DNA of 64,000 nucleotides from Rhodococcus sp. UNC23MFCrub1.1. Lineage in GTDB: Bacteria > Actinomycetota > Actinomycetes > Mycobacteriales > Mycobacteriaceae. The position numbers and the translations under genes are program-made. The stretch covers positions 1 to 64,000 of the forward strand of contig NZ_JMLQ01000014.1 in assembly GCF_000686025.1 (NCBI RefSeq), given 5' to 3'. Positions 42,339 to 51,724 of the stretch are shown in pieces; within the stretch, counting starts at the first letter, position 1; each line of letters begins with the position of its first letter. The notes beneath the pieces were generated by a model. It had not been told where the DNA came from and made no database searches. It saw only the letters and a list, made by a program, of their open reading frames with translations.

Positions 42339-44894
42339 TCAGTACGCCACCGATGCCTGCCGGTAAGCGTGTTCGGCATCAGGAGCCTGTAGGACCGCAG
42401 CCTTCACATCAGCCTGATGGAAATCGAGGACCCGTAGTTGGCCGTCGATCCGGGAAATGGACTCGATGCGGTGGAAGCGCTCGCCGTGTACCTCAGCGAA
42501 TCGGGCCATCCCTCGGAGTTTGGGGAGTGCGTCCGGTAACCATGCGCCGTGTGGGTCGACGATGTTTGCCTTGACCCCGCTGGCGGTGTCGATGAAGAAG
42601 AGGAAATCCGGCCGCAACGTACGCCAGTCACCGTGCCTGTCCTGGTAGGAGATGCTCATGGAGTCACGTCCCGCCGTGGGATTGCGGTACCACGCCAGGA
42701 GGTCTCCGTTCGCGAACTCGGAGTCGAGGACCTTGATCTCCTCGGGGTTGAGTTTGCCGATCGGGAACAACCCAGTGTCATCTGCGAGGAGATGAAGAGG
42801 ACGCACCTCGAAGTTCTGCACCAGGTCGCCGACCATGTGTTTGGTCTCTTCGTGTCTGTTCTTCGGCAGAATCATCGAGGTGAGCTGGGGGTCCGTGCTC
42901 ATCGCCGTGATCTCGGCGTAGAGGCTCTGGCGCGCCTCCCTCAACGCCTTGACGGCGACCCGGTGCTGGGTCAACCATTCCGCGGACAGTGCATCGGCAG
43001 CACTGTCGAGCGCAGACCTGGTTTGCGGCAGCTTCGCCAGGCTCGCAACTTGTACGTGTGAGTCCCGTAGTACGTCCTCGTCGTCGGAGTCGTCGGCCAG
43101 GTGATCCACGTACGTGCGCGCGAGGTCCGGTGTGATGATACGAGCGCCGTGCCGGTAAGCCTCCTGAATGGCGCGGTCATCGGCTTCCTCAGTCCAGGAC
43201 CCGTCGCTCCGCATGCCGCGGTGTCCATGGACGGTCCCACCCTTCACCGTGAGCACGTCGGCCTTCGCGGCAGCCAGTTCCCTCCGATACTGGGCGCCAA
43301 GGCCGTCTAGCACCCCGTGCAACCGGTCATGGGCGATGTGGCCGGCATCGGGGACCAGCTTGTCTGTCGATAGCGCTTGAGCAAGAGAGGTCAGTCGCTT
43401 GATCGGATTCGAATGCTTACGTGGCAGTGTCTCGGTCGGAAGGTCACCGAATAACTCCCACACCTCGGCCGGCACCGAAAGGTTCGCCGACATGAGTTGC
43501 GGGTCGATCAAGACCCTCGGCCCGACGTCACCATCTCCGTCGAGCACGTCGCTGCCCATGATCTTCTCGAGCACCAGACTGGCAGTTGCCTTGTTGAAGC
43601 GAGGGAGGATGCACTCGACGCTGTTGAGGAGGTCATCTCCCTCCACGCGGCGCGCGAGCGGCGTCCGAATCATCCGTCCCAGCAGCTGCGTGATGTGCGT
43701 CTCGTCTTTCGCCGGGCGGAAAGACACCATGACTTCCGCGCGGGGACAATCCCACCCGGTGCTGATGGCATCCTTCGCGAGAAGAACACGGACATGGTCG
43801 GCGTCCTGCACTCGCTCAGGCGAGATGTAGGCGACGCTGTAGCGCCCGAACGTCTGGGCGGTGTGCTCACCGAAGACATGGGCGAAGGACTCGCCGACGA
43901 GTTCCGGCCATTCGTCTCGGATGACGTCGATCGCCGACGCGACCTCAGACGGGGATGGCTTGTTGGGCACCTGTAGAACAAGCAGCGGTTTCACTTCAGC
44001 GTCATCGCGCTGCGCCAGGGCATAGCTCGACCACGCCGCCGACATAGCCTTCACCTTCCGCACACCACGCCGCAGGAGCACGGTGTCGAAGTCTCCGGTC
44101 TCCGAGGGGAAATCGAGGACGATGTCGTCCTTCAAAAGACCCGAGTCCTGGATCCGTACAGGATCTACGACAACTGTTCCAAGGTGAACTCGGTTGTCGT
44201 GCACGTCCGCAGCGTGCATGGCCTCTTCGAAACGCTTTACGGTGGCGGAGATCCCCCACACGATCGGCATCGGTGGCACACCACTCTGACCGTTGATGAG
44301 ACGCTTCACGATTGTGGGCGTATCGGAGGTCGCGCGGCGCCCCATCCCGCGGTGAGCTTCGTCCAACACCATGTAAAGCGTGATGTTCGGGTCGTTGATG
44401 GTATTCCGCAGTGTGTCCCAGATCGTGTACGGGACAAGGTCCGGATGTGAATCCAGGCCGGGCAGGGTGTCGATGCCCTCCTGCCCCCGCACGAGCAAGC
44501 TGTTCCGAGAAAGCTTCGAGGTGTTGAGGAAGTAGACCTTGCCGGGTTGGAGCCGTGCGTATCGGAACGGATGTTCGACCGTCACCAAGCGAGTGCGTAG
44601 TCGGTCTGACGCCTGCTCGAGACGGTAACGAGTTTGCTGATTGAGCGACGGGTCATCGCTGAACCACAGCACCGCAGCTGTCGGATCGGGAACGACCTCG
44701 AAATCATCGCTACCCCAGAACAGTGCTTCGATAACGGCAGCGGCCATGACTGTCTTCCCGGCGCCGGTGGTAGCGGTCAGCGCGACGGAGGACACGCGTT
44801 TGCTCGCGCTTCGGTAGAAGTCATGTGCCGACGCGAGCTCGCGCAGGGTGTCCCCGACAGCATCGGCTTGATAGTCCTTCAGAGTGAAGCGCAT
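42339..44894 (-). CDS. res: Type III restriction enzyme Res subunit (DEAD/DEAH helicase-nuclease)
   Basis: 851 residues from ATG 44894, overlapping the mod stop (TGATG). SF2 motifs are all visible: TATTGAGKTVMAA (Walker A), MVLDEAHRGMG (DEAH), WGISATV (motif III), and QLLGRMIRTPLAR (motif VI). The C-terminus holds the expected nuclease core as LRPDFLFFIDTASG followed by VKANIVDPHG; here the usual E-x-K is D-P-H. It should translocate and cleave unmodified DNA with its Mod partner. The nuclease deviation leaves cleavage activity open. Confidence 0.87.
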   Translation of the reverse strand: MRFTLKDYQADAVGDTLRELASAHDFYRSASKRVSSVALTATTGAGKTVMAAAVIEALFWGSDDFEVVPDPTAAVLWFSDDPSLNQQTRYRLEQASDRLRTRLVTVEHPFRYARLQPGKVYFLNTSKLSRNSLLVRGQEGIDTLPGLDSHPDLVPYTIWDTLRNTINDPNITLYMVLDEAHRGMGRRATSDTPTIVKRLINGQSGVPPMPIVWGISATVKRFEEAMHAADVHDNRVHLGTVVVDPVRIQDSGLLKDDIVLDFPSETGDFDTVLLRRGVRKVKAMSAAWSSYALAQRDDAEVKPLLVLQVPNKPSPSEVASAIDVIRDEWPELVGESFAHVFGEHTAQTFGRYSVAYISPERVQDADHVRVLLAKDAISTGWDCPRAEVMVSFRPAKDETHITQLLGRMIRTPLARRVEGDDLLNSVECILPRFNKATASLVLEKIMGSDVLDGDGDVGPRVLIDPQLMSANLSVPAEVWELFGDLPTETLPRKHSNPIKRLTSLAQALSTDKLVPDAGHIAHDRLHGVLDGLGAQYRRELAAAKADVLTVKGGTVHGHRGMRSDGSWTEEADDRAIQEAYRHGARIITPDLARTYVDHLADDSDDEDVLRDSHVQVASLAKLPQTRSALDSAADALSAEWLTQHRVAVKALREARQSLYAEITAMSTDPQLTSMILPKNRHEETKHMVGDLVQNFEVRPLHLLADDTGLFPIGKLNPEEIKVLDSEFANGDLLAWYRNPTAGRDSMSISYQDRHGDWRTLRPDFLFFIDTASGVKANIVDPHGAWLPDALPKLRGMARFAEVHGERFHRIESISRIDGQLRVLDFHQADVKAAVLQAPDAEHAYRQASVAY

Positions 44895-47002
44895 CAGAAG
44901 TCCCCGGTGCTCTCGCAGTTGCGGAGGTAATCCTCGTAGAGTCGTACCGTCTCCAGGCCGGGGAGGTCGTTGGCAATCTGCTGGTAGCGACCGTCGTCGT
45001 CGGTGACTATGTAGGCGAGACGGACACGCTCGGCGGATCGGACCGCATCGATGAAGTCACTCGACTGGTCGAGGTCCCGGATGATTGCGTAGGTGTCTGC
45101 CACATCCCAGCCGTCGGCCAGCGCGTCGATCCGGCGACCTTCTGCTCCAGCGCGCAGCCACAACATCGGTGCGATGGCGGCGAACGCTCGATCCGTACTC
45201 ACCCGCCAGGGGGACTCGTACGTCAGCGTGAAGAACGCTGCGTTCTCCTCGAATCCGTCGGACATGGGGAATATGTCGGTGAATCTGTAATCACCCTGGA
45301 TTGGTATGAAATCGGGGGTGGCGCCAGTAATTGCTGCTCGAATGCGCGGCTTGGTTATGAAATCGCAGATGCCCCATTGTTCCCAATCCGGATCGCCGGG
45401 TCGTAAGGCCTTTGCGCGCAATCCACGCTGCTCGTCCACCGACACCTCGTTGTTGGTGACGAGAATCGCTCGTCGGTGGCCGCCGTCTTGCTTATTCAGT
45501 CGCATCAAGGCGTGAGCGGTCGTTCCTGACCCGGCGAAATAGTCCAGGACAGTCGCGTCACGCTTGTTGCCGACGGCGACTCTGAGTGCGTCCTCTACGG
45601 CATACAAGCTCTTCGGGAACGGGAAGCTACGTTGAGGAAGCATGCTCCGCAGCATCCGAGAACCGTGTTCTCCAGCTGAGTGTTGAGGCCGGTTCCATAC
45701 CGTCTTAACGGTCCTTCGGACTTGAGTCGGGTCGGATTCGAGCTCGACGTAGCCTCGCGCGTTTGTACCCACCACGTTGATCTCACCGGAGGCGATTCGT
45801 GCTATCTGAGCTTTGCCCAGGTAGAGAATGGACCATCGCCCCGTGCGTCGGTCTTTCTCTCCGAGGCGCGCGTAGCCGGCCTCCAGTAGCTCCCGCAAAT
45901 ACTCGGGTGAAGTGCGCCAGTTCGCCTGCTCGCCGTTGCTGCGCTCCGGCCACAGTGTGAGGAGGCCCGGCCTATCAGGGGTGTCCTGCGGATCGGCAGT
46001 GACAGGGATGGGTTCGCCAACCTCCGCGATTGCTTGTCCGGCTTCGTCGATGAAGATTGGGTAGAACAGATTCGGCCGGTCGATGCGACGAGAATTGGAG
46101 CCCCCACGCATCAGCCACTCCCACCGAACCGTGGATCGCTGACGCGTTCCTTGATCTAGCAGCGAATCCAGCGAAGCGGCAGGTGCAGCATCCCCGAGAA
46201 AGCAGAAGTAGATGTACTCCTCCACGCGTGCTAGCTCGGCTGAACGGGCCACGCCGTTCGGGTTTATCACTACGCTTACCATCTGTACTCGTGCATGCGG
46301 GAATGTTTGCTCCAGTAGCAGGCCGAGCCGCAGATATTCCTTTTCGTCTATGGTTACGATCAGTACAGAACTGTTCGGGTTGAGTAGCCGCTTAGCTACT
46401 TGGAGCCGTCGCTCCATGAATGCTAGCCACTTAGAATGGCGGTAGAGGTCGTCGCCCTCCACATAGTCATTGTTGTATTTCCAGTCGCGTGCGCCTGTGT
46501 TGTAAGGCGGATCGATGTATATAGCGTCAATGGCATTCTCGTGCGTGAAGGACAACTGTTCCAACACATGAAAATTTTCTCCGCTGATGACCGTGTGGAA
46601 CGGTTTGTCGTGGCCTCGTTCTACCGATCCGTCTGCGCGTAGACCTGGGTAGATCCTTTCGCGAAACTCCGCGACGAGGATGAGGTCCTCCAGGAGAACG
46701 GTGACCGTTTCATCGCGTGAAGACTCCATGAGCGAGACGACGGCGGAGTCTCCGGTGAGGCTGTCCACGCGCCACAGGCGCTGGTCTCCTCGCTCGACCG
46801 CACCCCTCGGTGGGAGGATCCGCACCTTGCTGCCACGTCGGACCTTGTGGCCCGGTAGCTCGACGGCTTCAGGGGCGTGCCGTTCGAAGTTGAGTCCAAA
46901 CGGTAGTCGGGATTGGAGTGGCTGGACCTCGATCTCGAGGTCTGACCCAAGCTGAGGATCTATCTGCTTCACGGCGCGCAGCAGATCCGTCAGTCTCGAC
47001 AT
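44894..47002 (-). CDS. mod: Type III site-specific DNA methyltransferase (Mod)
   Basis: 702 residues from ATG 47002, chosen for the GAGGAAGAGG in front of it. DAIYIDPPYNTGARDWKYNND holds the catalytic DPPY, and VLDYFAGSGTTAHALMRLN holds the SAM-binding F-x-G-x-G. DPPY before FxGxG is the beta-class order of Type III Mod proteins. The region between them (residues about 200-470) is the target-recognition part and is lower in GC. It methylates adenine at an unknown site and supplies specificity to Res. Confidence 0.92.
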   Translation of the reverse strand: MSRLTDLLRAVKQIDPQLGSDLEIEVQPLQSRLPFGLNFERHAPEAVELPGHKVRRGSKVRILPPRGAVERGDQRLWRVDSLTGDSAVVSLMESSRDETVTVLLEDLILVAEFRERIYPGLRADGSVERGHDKPFHTVISGENFHVLEQLSFTHENAIDAIYIDPPYNTGARDWKYNNDYVEGDDLYRHSKWLAFMERRLQVAKRLLNPNSSVLIVTIDEKEYLRLGLLLEQTFPHARVQMVSVVINPNGVARSAELARVEEYIYFCFLGDAAPAASLDSLLDQGTRQRSTVRWEWLMRGGSNSRRIDRPNLFYPIFIDEAGQAIAEVGEPIPVTADPQDTPDRPGLLTLWPERSNGEQANWRTSPEYLRELLEAGYARLGEKDRRTGRWSILYLGKAQIARIASGEINVVGTNARGYVELESDPTQVRRTVKTVWNRPQHSAGEHGSRMLRSMLPQRSFPFPKSLYAVEDALRVAVGNKRDATVLDYFAGSGTTAHALMRLNKQDGGHRRAILVTNNEVSVDEQRGLRAKALRPGDPDWEQWGICDFITKPRIRAAITGATPDFIPIQGDYRFTDIFPMSDGFEENAAFFTLTYESPWRVSTDRAFAAIAPMLWLRAGAEGRRIDALADGWDVADTYAIIRDLDQSSDFIDAVRSAERVRLAYIVTDDDGRYQQIANDLPGLETVRLYEDYLRNCESTGDF

Positions 47003-47179
47003 CCTCTTCCTCACGCTCTACATAGATGGTCCTGAACAGGGCATTATTGTGCGGCGCCCCAGTCGCTTCTTCAGGACTCTAACCGCGGGGCGTGTGGGAT
47101 CGGACCAGGCGGGGTGATTCCTTGGCCGTTGGCCGACTCGCACGGCGCTCTGCCCGCAGTCCGAGGAAGGCGTGCTAGT

Positions 47180-47221
47180 AGCAAGGTTACTTGTCATCAA
47201 GGATTTAGCAAGGTAACTTGT
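47180..47221. promoter_or_regulatory. Operator-like direct repeats before the toxin-antitoxin-like pair
   Basis: The 15-base unit AGCAAGGTTACTTGT is repeated as AGCAAGGTAACTTGT 27 bases downstream (47180-47194 and 47207-47221). Each unit is itself near-palindromic. The second overlaps the GTG start of the next gene, as expected for autoregulation of a toxin-antitoxin operon. Confidence 0.65.
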
Positions 47222-47462
47222 GAACGTGCAACAGCTGCCGATCATCGCCCCCAGTGCCTACAAGCATGGTGAGGGTGACGACGACATCCTGCATGCGGTT
47301 CGAAACGTGATGATCACGCACGTCGGCGATGAGGGGTTCACGATGGTCGTGGGTCCCACCACCGATGCGGTGCTCATCGAGGTCGGCTACGTATTCAGTA
47401 CCGATGACCGGATGCTCATCATCCACGCCTTTCGACCTGCCCGACCGAAGTACCTGCGATAA
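47220..47462 (+). CDS. Small toxin-like protein
   Basis: 80 residues from GTG 47220. The pattern is SAYKHGEGDDDILHAVRNVM, a beta section GFTMVVGPTTDAVLIEVGYV, and the end IIHAFRPARPKYLR. It resembles small BrnT/RelE-like toxins of actinobacterial pairs (HG-x-x-x-x-DI-H, then a C-terminal H-A-x-x-A-R-x-K). The gene lies directly on an operator-like repeat and is followed by a DNA-binding protein. Family assignment is by pattern only. Confidence 0.62.
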   Translation: MNVQQLPIIAPSAYKHGEGDDDILHAVRNVMITHVGDEGFTMVVGPTTDAVLIEVGYVFSTDDRMLIIHAFRPARPKYLR

Positions 47463-47479
47463 CCAGAGAGGTGACGCAC

Positions 47480-47911
47480 ATGGCACGACGTAGTACCGAA
47501 GACATCCTCGGCCACGCTGACGAGCTTGCTGCAATGTTCGAGTCGTCGTTCGAGCCGACCAGTACGACCGTGACCGATCCGCTCGACGGACTCCGCAAGG
47601 CCGTTGTCACAGAAGCGAACGCACGCAAGAACGTTGAGGTGTGGGTAGCAAACGCGCGCGGCGCTAAGGTCGCCTGGCGCGCGATCGGTGGTGCTCTGGG
47701 TACAACAGGCGAGGCGGCTAGGCAACGTTTCGGCCCGGCCCTCGGCGAACTGGTGTCGGCGCCAGGTCCGGCGAAGACTGCACCTACAGCCCGAAAGGCT
47801 CCGGCAAAAAGGCTGGCATCGAAGGCTGCGGCCAAGTTCCCGGTGAAGCCAGTAGGGCATGCGAAAGTGGCGGCGTCTAAGTCCGCCGGGCGGCGAACAA
47901 GGCGTGGCTAA
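47480..47911 (+). CDS. Small DNA-binding protein with HTH and basic tail (antitoxin-like)
   Basis: 143 residues from ATG 47480, with AGAGG nine bases upstream, 17 bases after the toxin-like gene. The centre (ARGAKVAWRAIGGALGTTGEAARQRFG) is a helix-turn-helix of the type W-x-x-IG-x-x-LG-x-T-x-x-AA-x-x-RF. The C-terminus is a Lys/Ala/Pro-rich tail (KTAPTARKAPAKRLASKAAAK) like those of histone-like proteins. It is likely the autoregulator and antitoxin of the pair. Confidence 0.68.
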   Translation: MARRSTEDILGHADELAAMFESSFEPTSTTVTDPLDGLRKAVVTEANARKNVEVWVANARGAKVAWRAIGGALGTTGEAARQRFGPALGELVSAPGPAKTAPTARKAPAKRLASKAAAKFPVKPVGHAKVAASKSAGRRTRRG

Positions 47912-48180
47912 CCGCGCGGACGCAGGCAACCTATCCGGCGAGCCGCAGCGGCTAGATGCTGCCTGATCAGCGAGTATGTCATAATCTCAATTATCGGCAG
48001 TAAATCTTTGATTGGTCATAGTCCGCTGGTCGAGCTGCTGGGTTGCCAGGGTCTGTCGTTGCGGTGCGGTGTCACCGCGCACAAGAAGTTCGGGCGGCGG
48101 GCGCTCGCTCGACGTCCGCGTTGACGGGTGTCGATGCTGGGTGGCCGCGTTGACCTGTCTGTCGAGGAATGCAAGCCGCG

Positions 48181-48987
48181 CTACCGATCGTCGGGGTCGG
48201 CCGTATCCTCGGTCCGCACCCGGATGACCTGCGCGTCGGGTGCTCCATTCGCTATGAGCTCGGAAGACTCCACGGTCAGCTGATCGTCGGTCACGATCAC
48301 ATCGATGTCTGAGAGGTCGCACACGGGGGCCGCCGCCCGTCGCATGAACTTCCAGCTCTCGCCGACGAGAATCACCCGATCCGACAGCGTCACGATGGCC
48401 CGCTTGATTTCGGCGTCGTCGAGGTCGTGAGCGAGGACGGTGCCGTCCCTGTCGACCGCGCACGTGCCGAGAATCCCGACGTCGAAGCGCAGGCGGGACA
48501 ACGACGCCAGTGCAAGTGGTCCGACGAGTGTGCCCTCGGATCGCCGCACCAGGCCACCGGGCAGGATCACGGTCGGGCCGTCGTCGACGCACAGTGGCGC
48601 GATCAGGGGTACGGACATCGGCATGACGGTGATGGTCCGACCCGTCATCTGTTCGGCAATAGCGCCCGTCGTCGTTCCCCCGTCGAGGGCGATCGTGTGG
48701 CCGTCGAGAACGTGTTCGAGTGCTGCCGCCGCGATCATCGATTTGACGTGCTGGTTTCGATGCCGGCGAGCGGCCAGCGGCAGTTCCGCCCCTCGGCTCG
48801 CGAGTCCCACGGCGCCGCCGTGGGTTCGCTTGATCAGACCTCGGTTCGACATCGCAGCCAGGTCGCGACGGACGGTGATCTCGGAGACGTCGAATTCGTT
48901 CGCCAGGGTCGCCACGGCGGTCCGACCGTGCCTCTGGAGATAGGACACCATCTCCTGTTGGCGTGCCGCAGTGGTCGTGTATCGCAC
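48181..48987 (-). CDS. DeoR-family transcriptional regulator
   Basis: 268 residues from GTG 48987. N-terminal HTH: MVSYLQRHGRTAVATLANEFDVSEITVRRDLAAM, followed by the family hinge RTHGGAV. The C-terminal sugar-phosphate-isomerase-like sensor domain includes ALDGGTTTGAIAEQM, GTLVGPLALASL and FDVGILGTCAVDRDG. DeoR regulators usually repress catabolic genes and respond to phosphorylated sugars or related metabolites. Divergent from a luciferase-like oxidoreductase, with ATGATCG-type palindromes between them. Confidence 0.9.
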   Translation of the reverse strand: MRYTTTAARQQEMVSYLQRHGRTAVATLANEFDVSEITVRRDLAAMSNRGLIKRTHGGAVGLASRGAELPLAARRHRNQHVKSMIAAAALEHVLDGHTIALDGGTTTGAIAEQMTGRTITVMPMSVPLIAPLCVDDGPTVILPGGLVRRSEGTLVGPLALASLSRLRFDVGILGTCAVDRDGTVLAHDLDDAEIKRAIVTLSDRVILVGESWKFMRRAAAPVCDLSDIDVIVTDDQLTVESSELIANGAPDAQVIRVRTEDTADPDDR

Positions 48988-49170
48988 AGAACGATGATCC
49001 TACGACTGCTGCCGGTGATCGACGCTGTCCGGCGGACGGGCGGTGCATCGCGTCGCTATGACGGCTCCGAGCGCGAAGAGCATGTACATGCTGGTCACGT
49101 TGATCATGATCAGCGTGGTGAGAGTGGTCAAGATGGTCCCGTTCCGATCGAGCCTGCAGAAATACCGGTA

Positions 49171-49212
49171 TATGATCGTAAGTGACGATTGTTCGATCAT
49201 CAAATATGATCG
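49171..49212. promoter_or_regulatory. Probable DeoR operator
   Basis: CGATCAT and ATGATCG (49194-49200 and 49206-49212) form a perfect 7-bp inverted repeat around CAAAT, and another ATGATCG half-site lies at 49172-49178. The cluster is in the AT-rich part of the divergent region and is a good candidate for the neighbouring DeoR protein. Confidence 0.55.
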
Positions 49213-49294
49213 TTCGCGACGCGTGGTCGCGGTTCGAGGACCGATGCTCTTGGAACCGGCGGCGGTCGCATCCGACGACTGGACGGAGAACCAG

Positions 49295-50317
49295 ATGAGC
49301 TCGATCGAGCGCGGGGACGCAGGTACTGCGTCGCGCGATCACGGACCGACCGTTGGCGTCGTGCTTCCCCGGGACATTCCGATCGAGCTGTGGTCACCGT
49401 TCGTCGAGAAGGCCGAAGCGGTGGGGCTCGATCAGGTGTGGGTCGTCGAGGATTGCTTCTACCGCGGGGGATTCACGCAAGCGGCCGCAGCCCTGGCGCG
49501 CACCGCCACGATCACGGTGGGCATCGGAATCGCCCCGGCGTCGCTCCGTAACCCGGTGGCCACTGCTCTGGAGTCCTCGTTCCTCGAAGAACTGCATCCC
49601 GGTCGATTCGTCCTCGGGCTCGGGCATGGAATGCAGGTCTGGATGGAGCAAGCGGGAACCTGGCCGTCGAGCCCGCTGGCACTCCTGCGCGAACACCTGA
49701 CTGCCGTCCGAGAGATCCTCGGTAGCAAGACCGCAGTCACCACGCGCGGTAGGTATGTCGACCTGACCGACGTGGTCCTTGAGAACCCGTTGACGCGTCC
49801 GCCGTTGGTACTCGCGGGCGTACGAGGGCCGAAATCGCTGGCGCTGGCCGGCGAATGTGCGGACGGCATCGTTCTCGCCGAACCTGCGACCGAGCACTAC
49901 ATTCGCTCCGCCACGCGGGACACCGGCAACGACGAACACCATGTCGTGGCATACAACTTCGCATCTGTCGACGCAGATGTCAGCGCGGCGAGGAACGCTG
50001 TTCGACCAGGCCTGAAGAACATCGCACGGCCCGGCTCCCGAGCTCACCTGACCGGCCTCCCGTTCGCGGACGACGTCGCAGATCTCCGAGGTCGGTGCGC
50101 CTCGGACGCCGAGTTCGTCACGGCACTCCCCGACGAGTGGATCGATTGTCTGGCCCTCGTCGGGGATCGGACCGCGGTCGCCGGCCGCATCGACGCGCTG
50201 CACTCGGCGGGAGCGGACAGCATCGTTCTGGTTCTGCCGCCGGGAGCGGACCCGATGCGCGCTCTCGACGGTTTCGGTGAGGTACGCGCTCTGGTTCGAC
50301 CCGAGCGGGCACCGTGA
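49295..50317 (+). CDS. Luciferase-like (LLM class) flavin-dependent oxidoreductase
   Basis: 340 residues from ATG 49295, with GGAG upstream; the frame is open further upstream but loses the family pattern. The start of the barrel reads TVGVVLPRDIPIELWSPFVEKAEAVGLDQVWVVEDCFYRGG. ATITVGIGIAPASLRNPVATA, FVLGLGHGMQVWMEQAG and PPLVLAGVRGPKSLALAGECADGIVLAEPA are typical LLM blocks. Members use F420 or FMN; the cofactor is not decided here. Probably controlled by the divergent DeoR protein. Confidence 0.87.
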   Translation: MSSIERGDAGTASRDHGPTVGVVLPRDIPIELWSPFVEKAEAVGLDQVWVVEDCFYRGGFTQAAAALARTATITVGIGIAPASLRNPVATALESSFLEELHPGRFVLGLGHGMQVWMEQAGTWPSSPLALLREHLTAVREILGSKTAVTTRGRYVDLTDVVLENPLTRPPLVLAGVRGPKSLALAGECADGIVLAEPATEHYIRSATRDTGNDEHHVVAYNFASVDADVSAARNAVRPGLKNIARPGSRAHLTGLPFADDVADLRGRCASDAEFVTALPDEWIDCLALVGDRTAVAGRIDALHSAGADSIVLVLPPGADPMRALDGFGEVRALVRPERAP

Positions 50318-50422
50318 ATCGACGCGTCCGTCCCCTGACATACGACCACCGTTCGAGGGCCCCGATTCGGGCGTGGGAGAGGGCGCGTCGACCATTCGGC
50401 GCCTCGGGGTGACGCGGCATCC

Positions 50423-51628
50423 TCATCGGGCAGCTAGACCGTTCCGGTCGCGCGAGTTGCGGTCGCTGGCCAGCGACAATATGGCAAGAACGAGGCCGAC
50501 CACGACGAATGCTGCGCCGATGGGCCCGAGAACCACTGGGCTCGAACCCGAGGCGATGATCACGCCACCGACGGCGGCGCCGATAGCGTTGGCCACATTG
50601 AACGCGGACTGATTGGTCGCCGAGGCCACCGTCGGTGCGTCCGGAGCCTGATCGATCAGTCGCTTCTGAATCGGCGGCTCCGCCGCGAACGACGCCCCGC
50701 CGATGACGAAAAGTAGAGCTACCGCGGCGGCGACGCTCCCGACCAGAGGTAACACTGCCAGCGCTATCGCGAAGACCAGGAGTCCACAGATCAGCGCCCA
50801 CCGGACACTGCGATCGGTCGCCCACCCTCCGATGAGCGTTCCGACCGTGAACCCGATTCCGACGACCGCAAGAACCCAGGGCAGGTGCGCCTCGTCGAGC
50901 CCGAAGTGTTGCGTCATCAGCGGGTCGATGTAGGCGTATACGGCGAACAAGCCCGAAAAGCCCACCGCGACTGTCGCAATGGTCAGCAGGCTGTGACGAT
51001 TGAACAACCCGCCGAACTCGTCACGAATCGACGGGAGCGGCACCTCGAGGTCGGCGGGCACGCTCGTAGCCACTGTGACGAGCGCAAGAGCGCCCAGCGC
51101 GGCGACGACGCCGAACGAGGCGCGCCAACCGGCATGCTGCGCCAAGGCCGTCGCAGCCGGCACGCCCACGACGTTCGCCACCGTCAACCCGGCGATCACC
51201 ACGGCAATGGCTCGTCCCTGAGCAGACGGTGGCACCAGGGACGTGGCCACCACGGCCGCCAATCCGAAGAACGCGCCATGGGGCAGGCCACCGACGAACC
51301 GCAGCACAACCAGCCACTCGAAGGTCGGAGCGCATGCTGCGGCCACGTGAGAGACGACGAATATCCCCAGCAGAATCAGCAGAGCCCGCTGCCGCTGTAC
51401 TCGGTTGAGCGCCAGAATCATCAACGGTGCTCCGACGGCGACCCCCACCGCGTACGCCGTCACCACCGCACCGGTCGCCGATACGCTCACCTCGAGGGAT
51501 GCGGACAGCACCGACACCATCCCCATCACGACGAACTCGCTCGTACCCAGGGCGAAGGTGCCCAAGGCCAGCGCAAGTAGGCCCGCGGCGACGCGAGTCG
51601 GCCGTCGGGTCGGCAGGTAATCGGTCAT
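50423..51628 (-). CDS. MFS transporter (AraJ/sugar-efflux-like)
   Basis: 401 residues from ATG 51628 with twelve TM segments. Early motif LALGTFALGTSEFVVMGM is characteristic of the AraJ/YdhP/Cmr-type drug and sugar efflux branch. GGLPHGAFFGLAAVVATSLVPPSAQGRAIA and LIGGWATDRSVRWALICG fit the family. It likely exports or takes up a small metabolite. It is convergent with the luciferase-like gene and divergent from the P-loop kinase gene. Confidence 0.87.
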   Translation of the reverse strand: MTDYLPTRRPTRVAAGLLALALGTFALGTSEFVVMGMVSVLSASLEVSVSATGAVVTAYAVGVAVGAPLMILALNRVQRQRALLILLGIFVVSHVAAACAPTFEWLVVLRFVGGLPHGAFFGLAAVVATSLVPPSAQGRAIAVVIAGLTVANVVGVPAATALAQHAGWRASFGVVAALGALALVTVATSVPADLEVPLPSIRDEFGGLFNRHSLLTIATVAVGFSGLFAVYAYIDPLMTQHFGLDEAHLPWVLAVVGIGFTVGTLIGGWATDRSVRWALICGLLVFAIALAVLPLVGSVAAAVALLFVIGGASFAAEPPIQKRLIDQAPDAPTVASATNQSAFNVANAIGAAVGGVIIASGSSPVVLGPIGAAFVVVGLVLAILSLASDRNSRDRNGLAAR

Positions 51629-51724
51629 CGGATGGGTGCAGCCTTTCGTCGCGAGCAAACGTCCGATCCTGCGAGTTCGGACAGCACCCCGCAATGCACA
51701 TCTCGAGAACCCCGGGGAGCGATC

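Noticed and set aside
47912..48180. Possible further gene between the toxin-antitoxin-like pair and the DeoR regulator
   Set aside because: Only short frames without motif; the region reads as intergenic with an AT-rich patch near 47970-48020.
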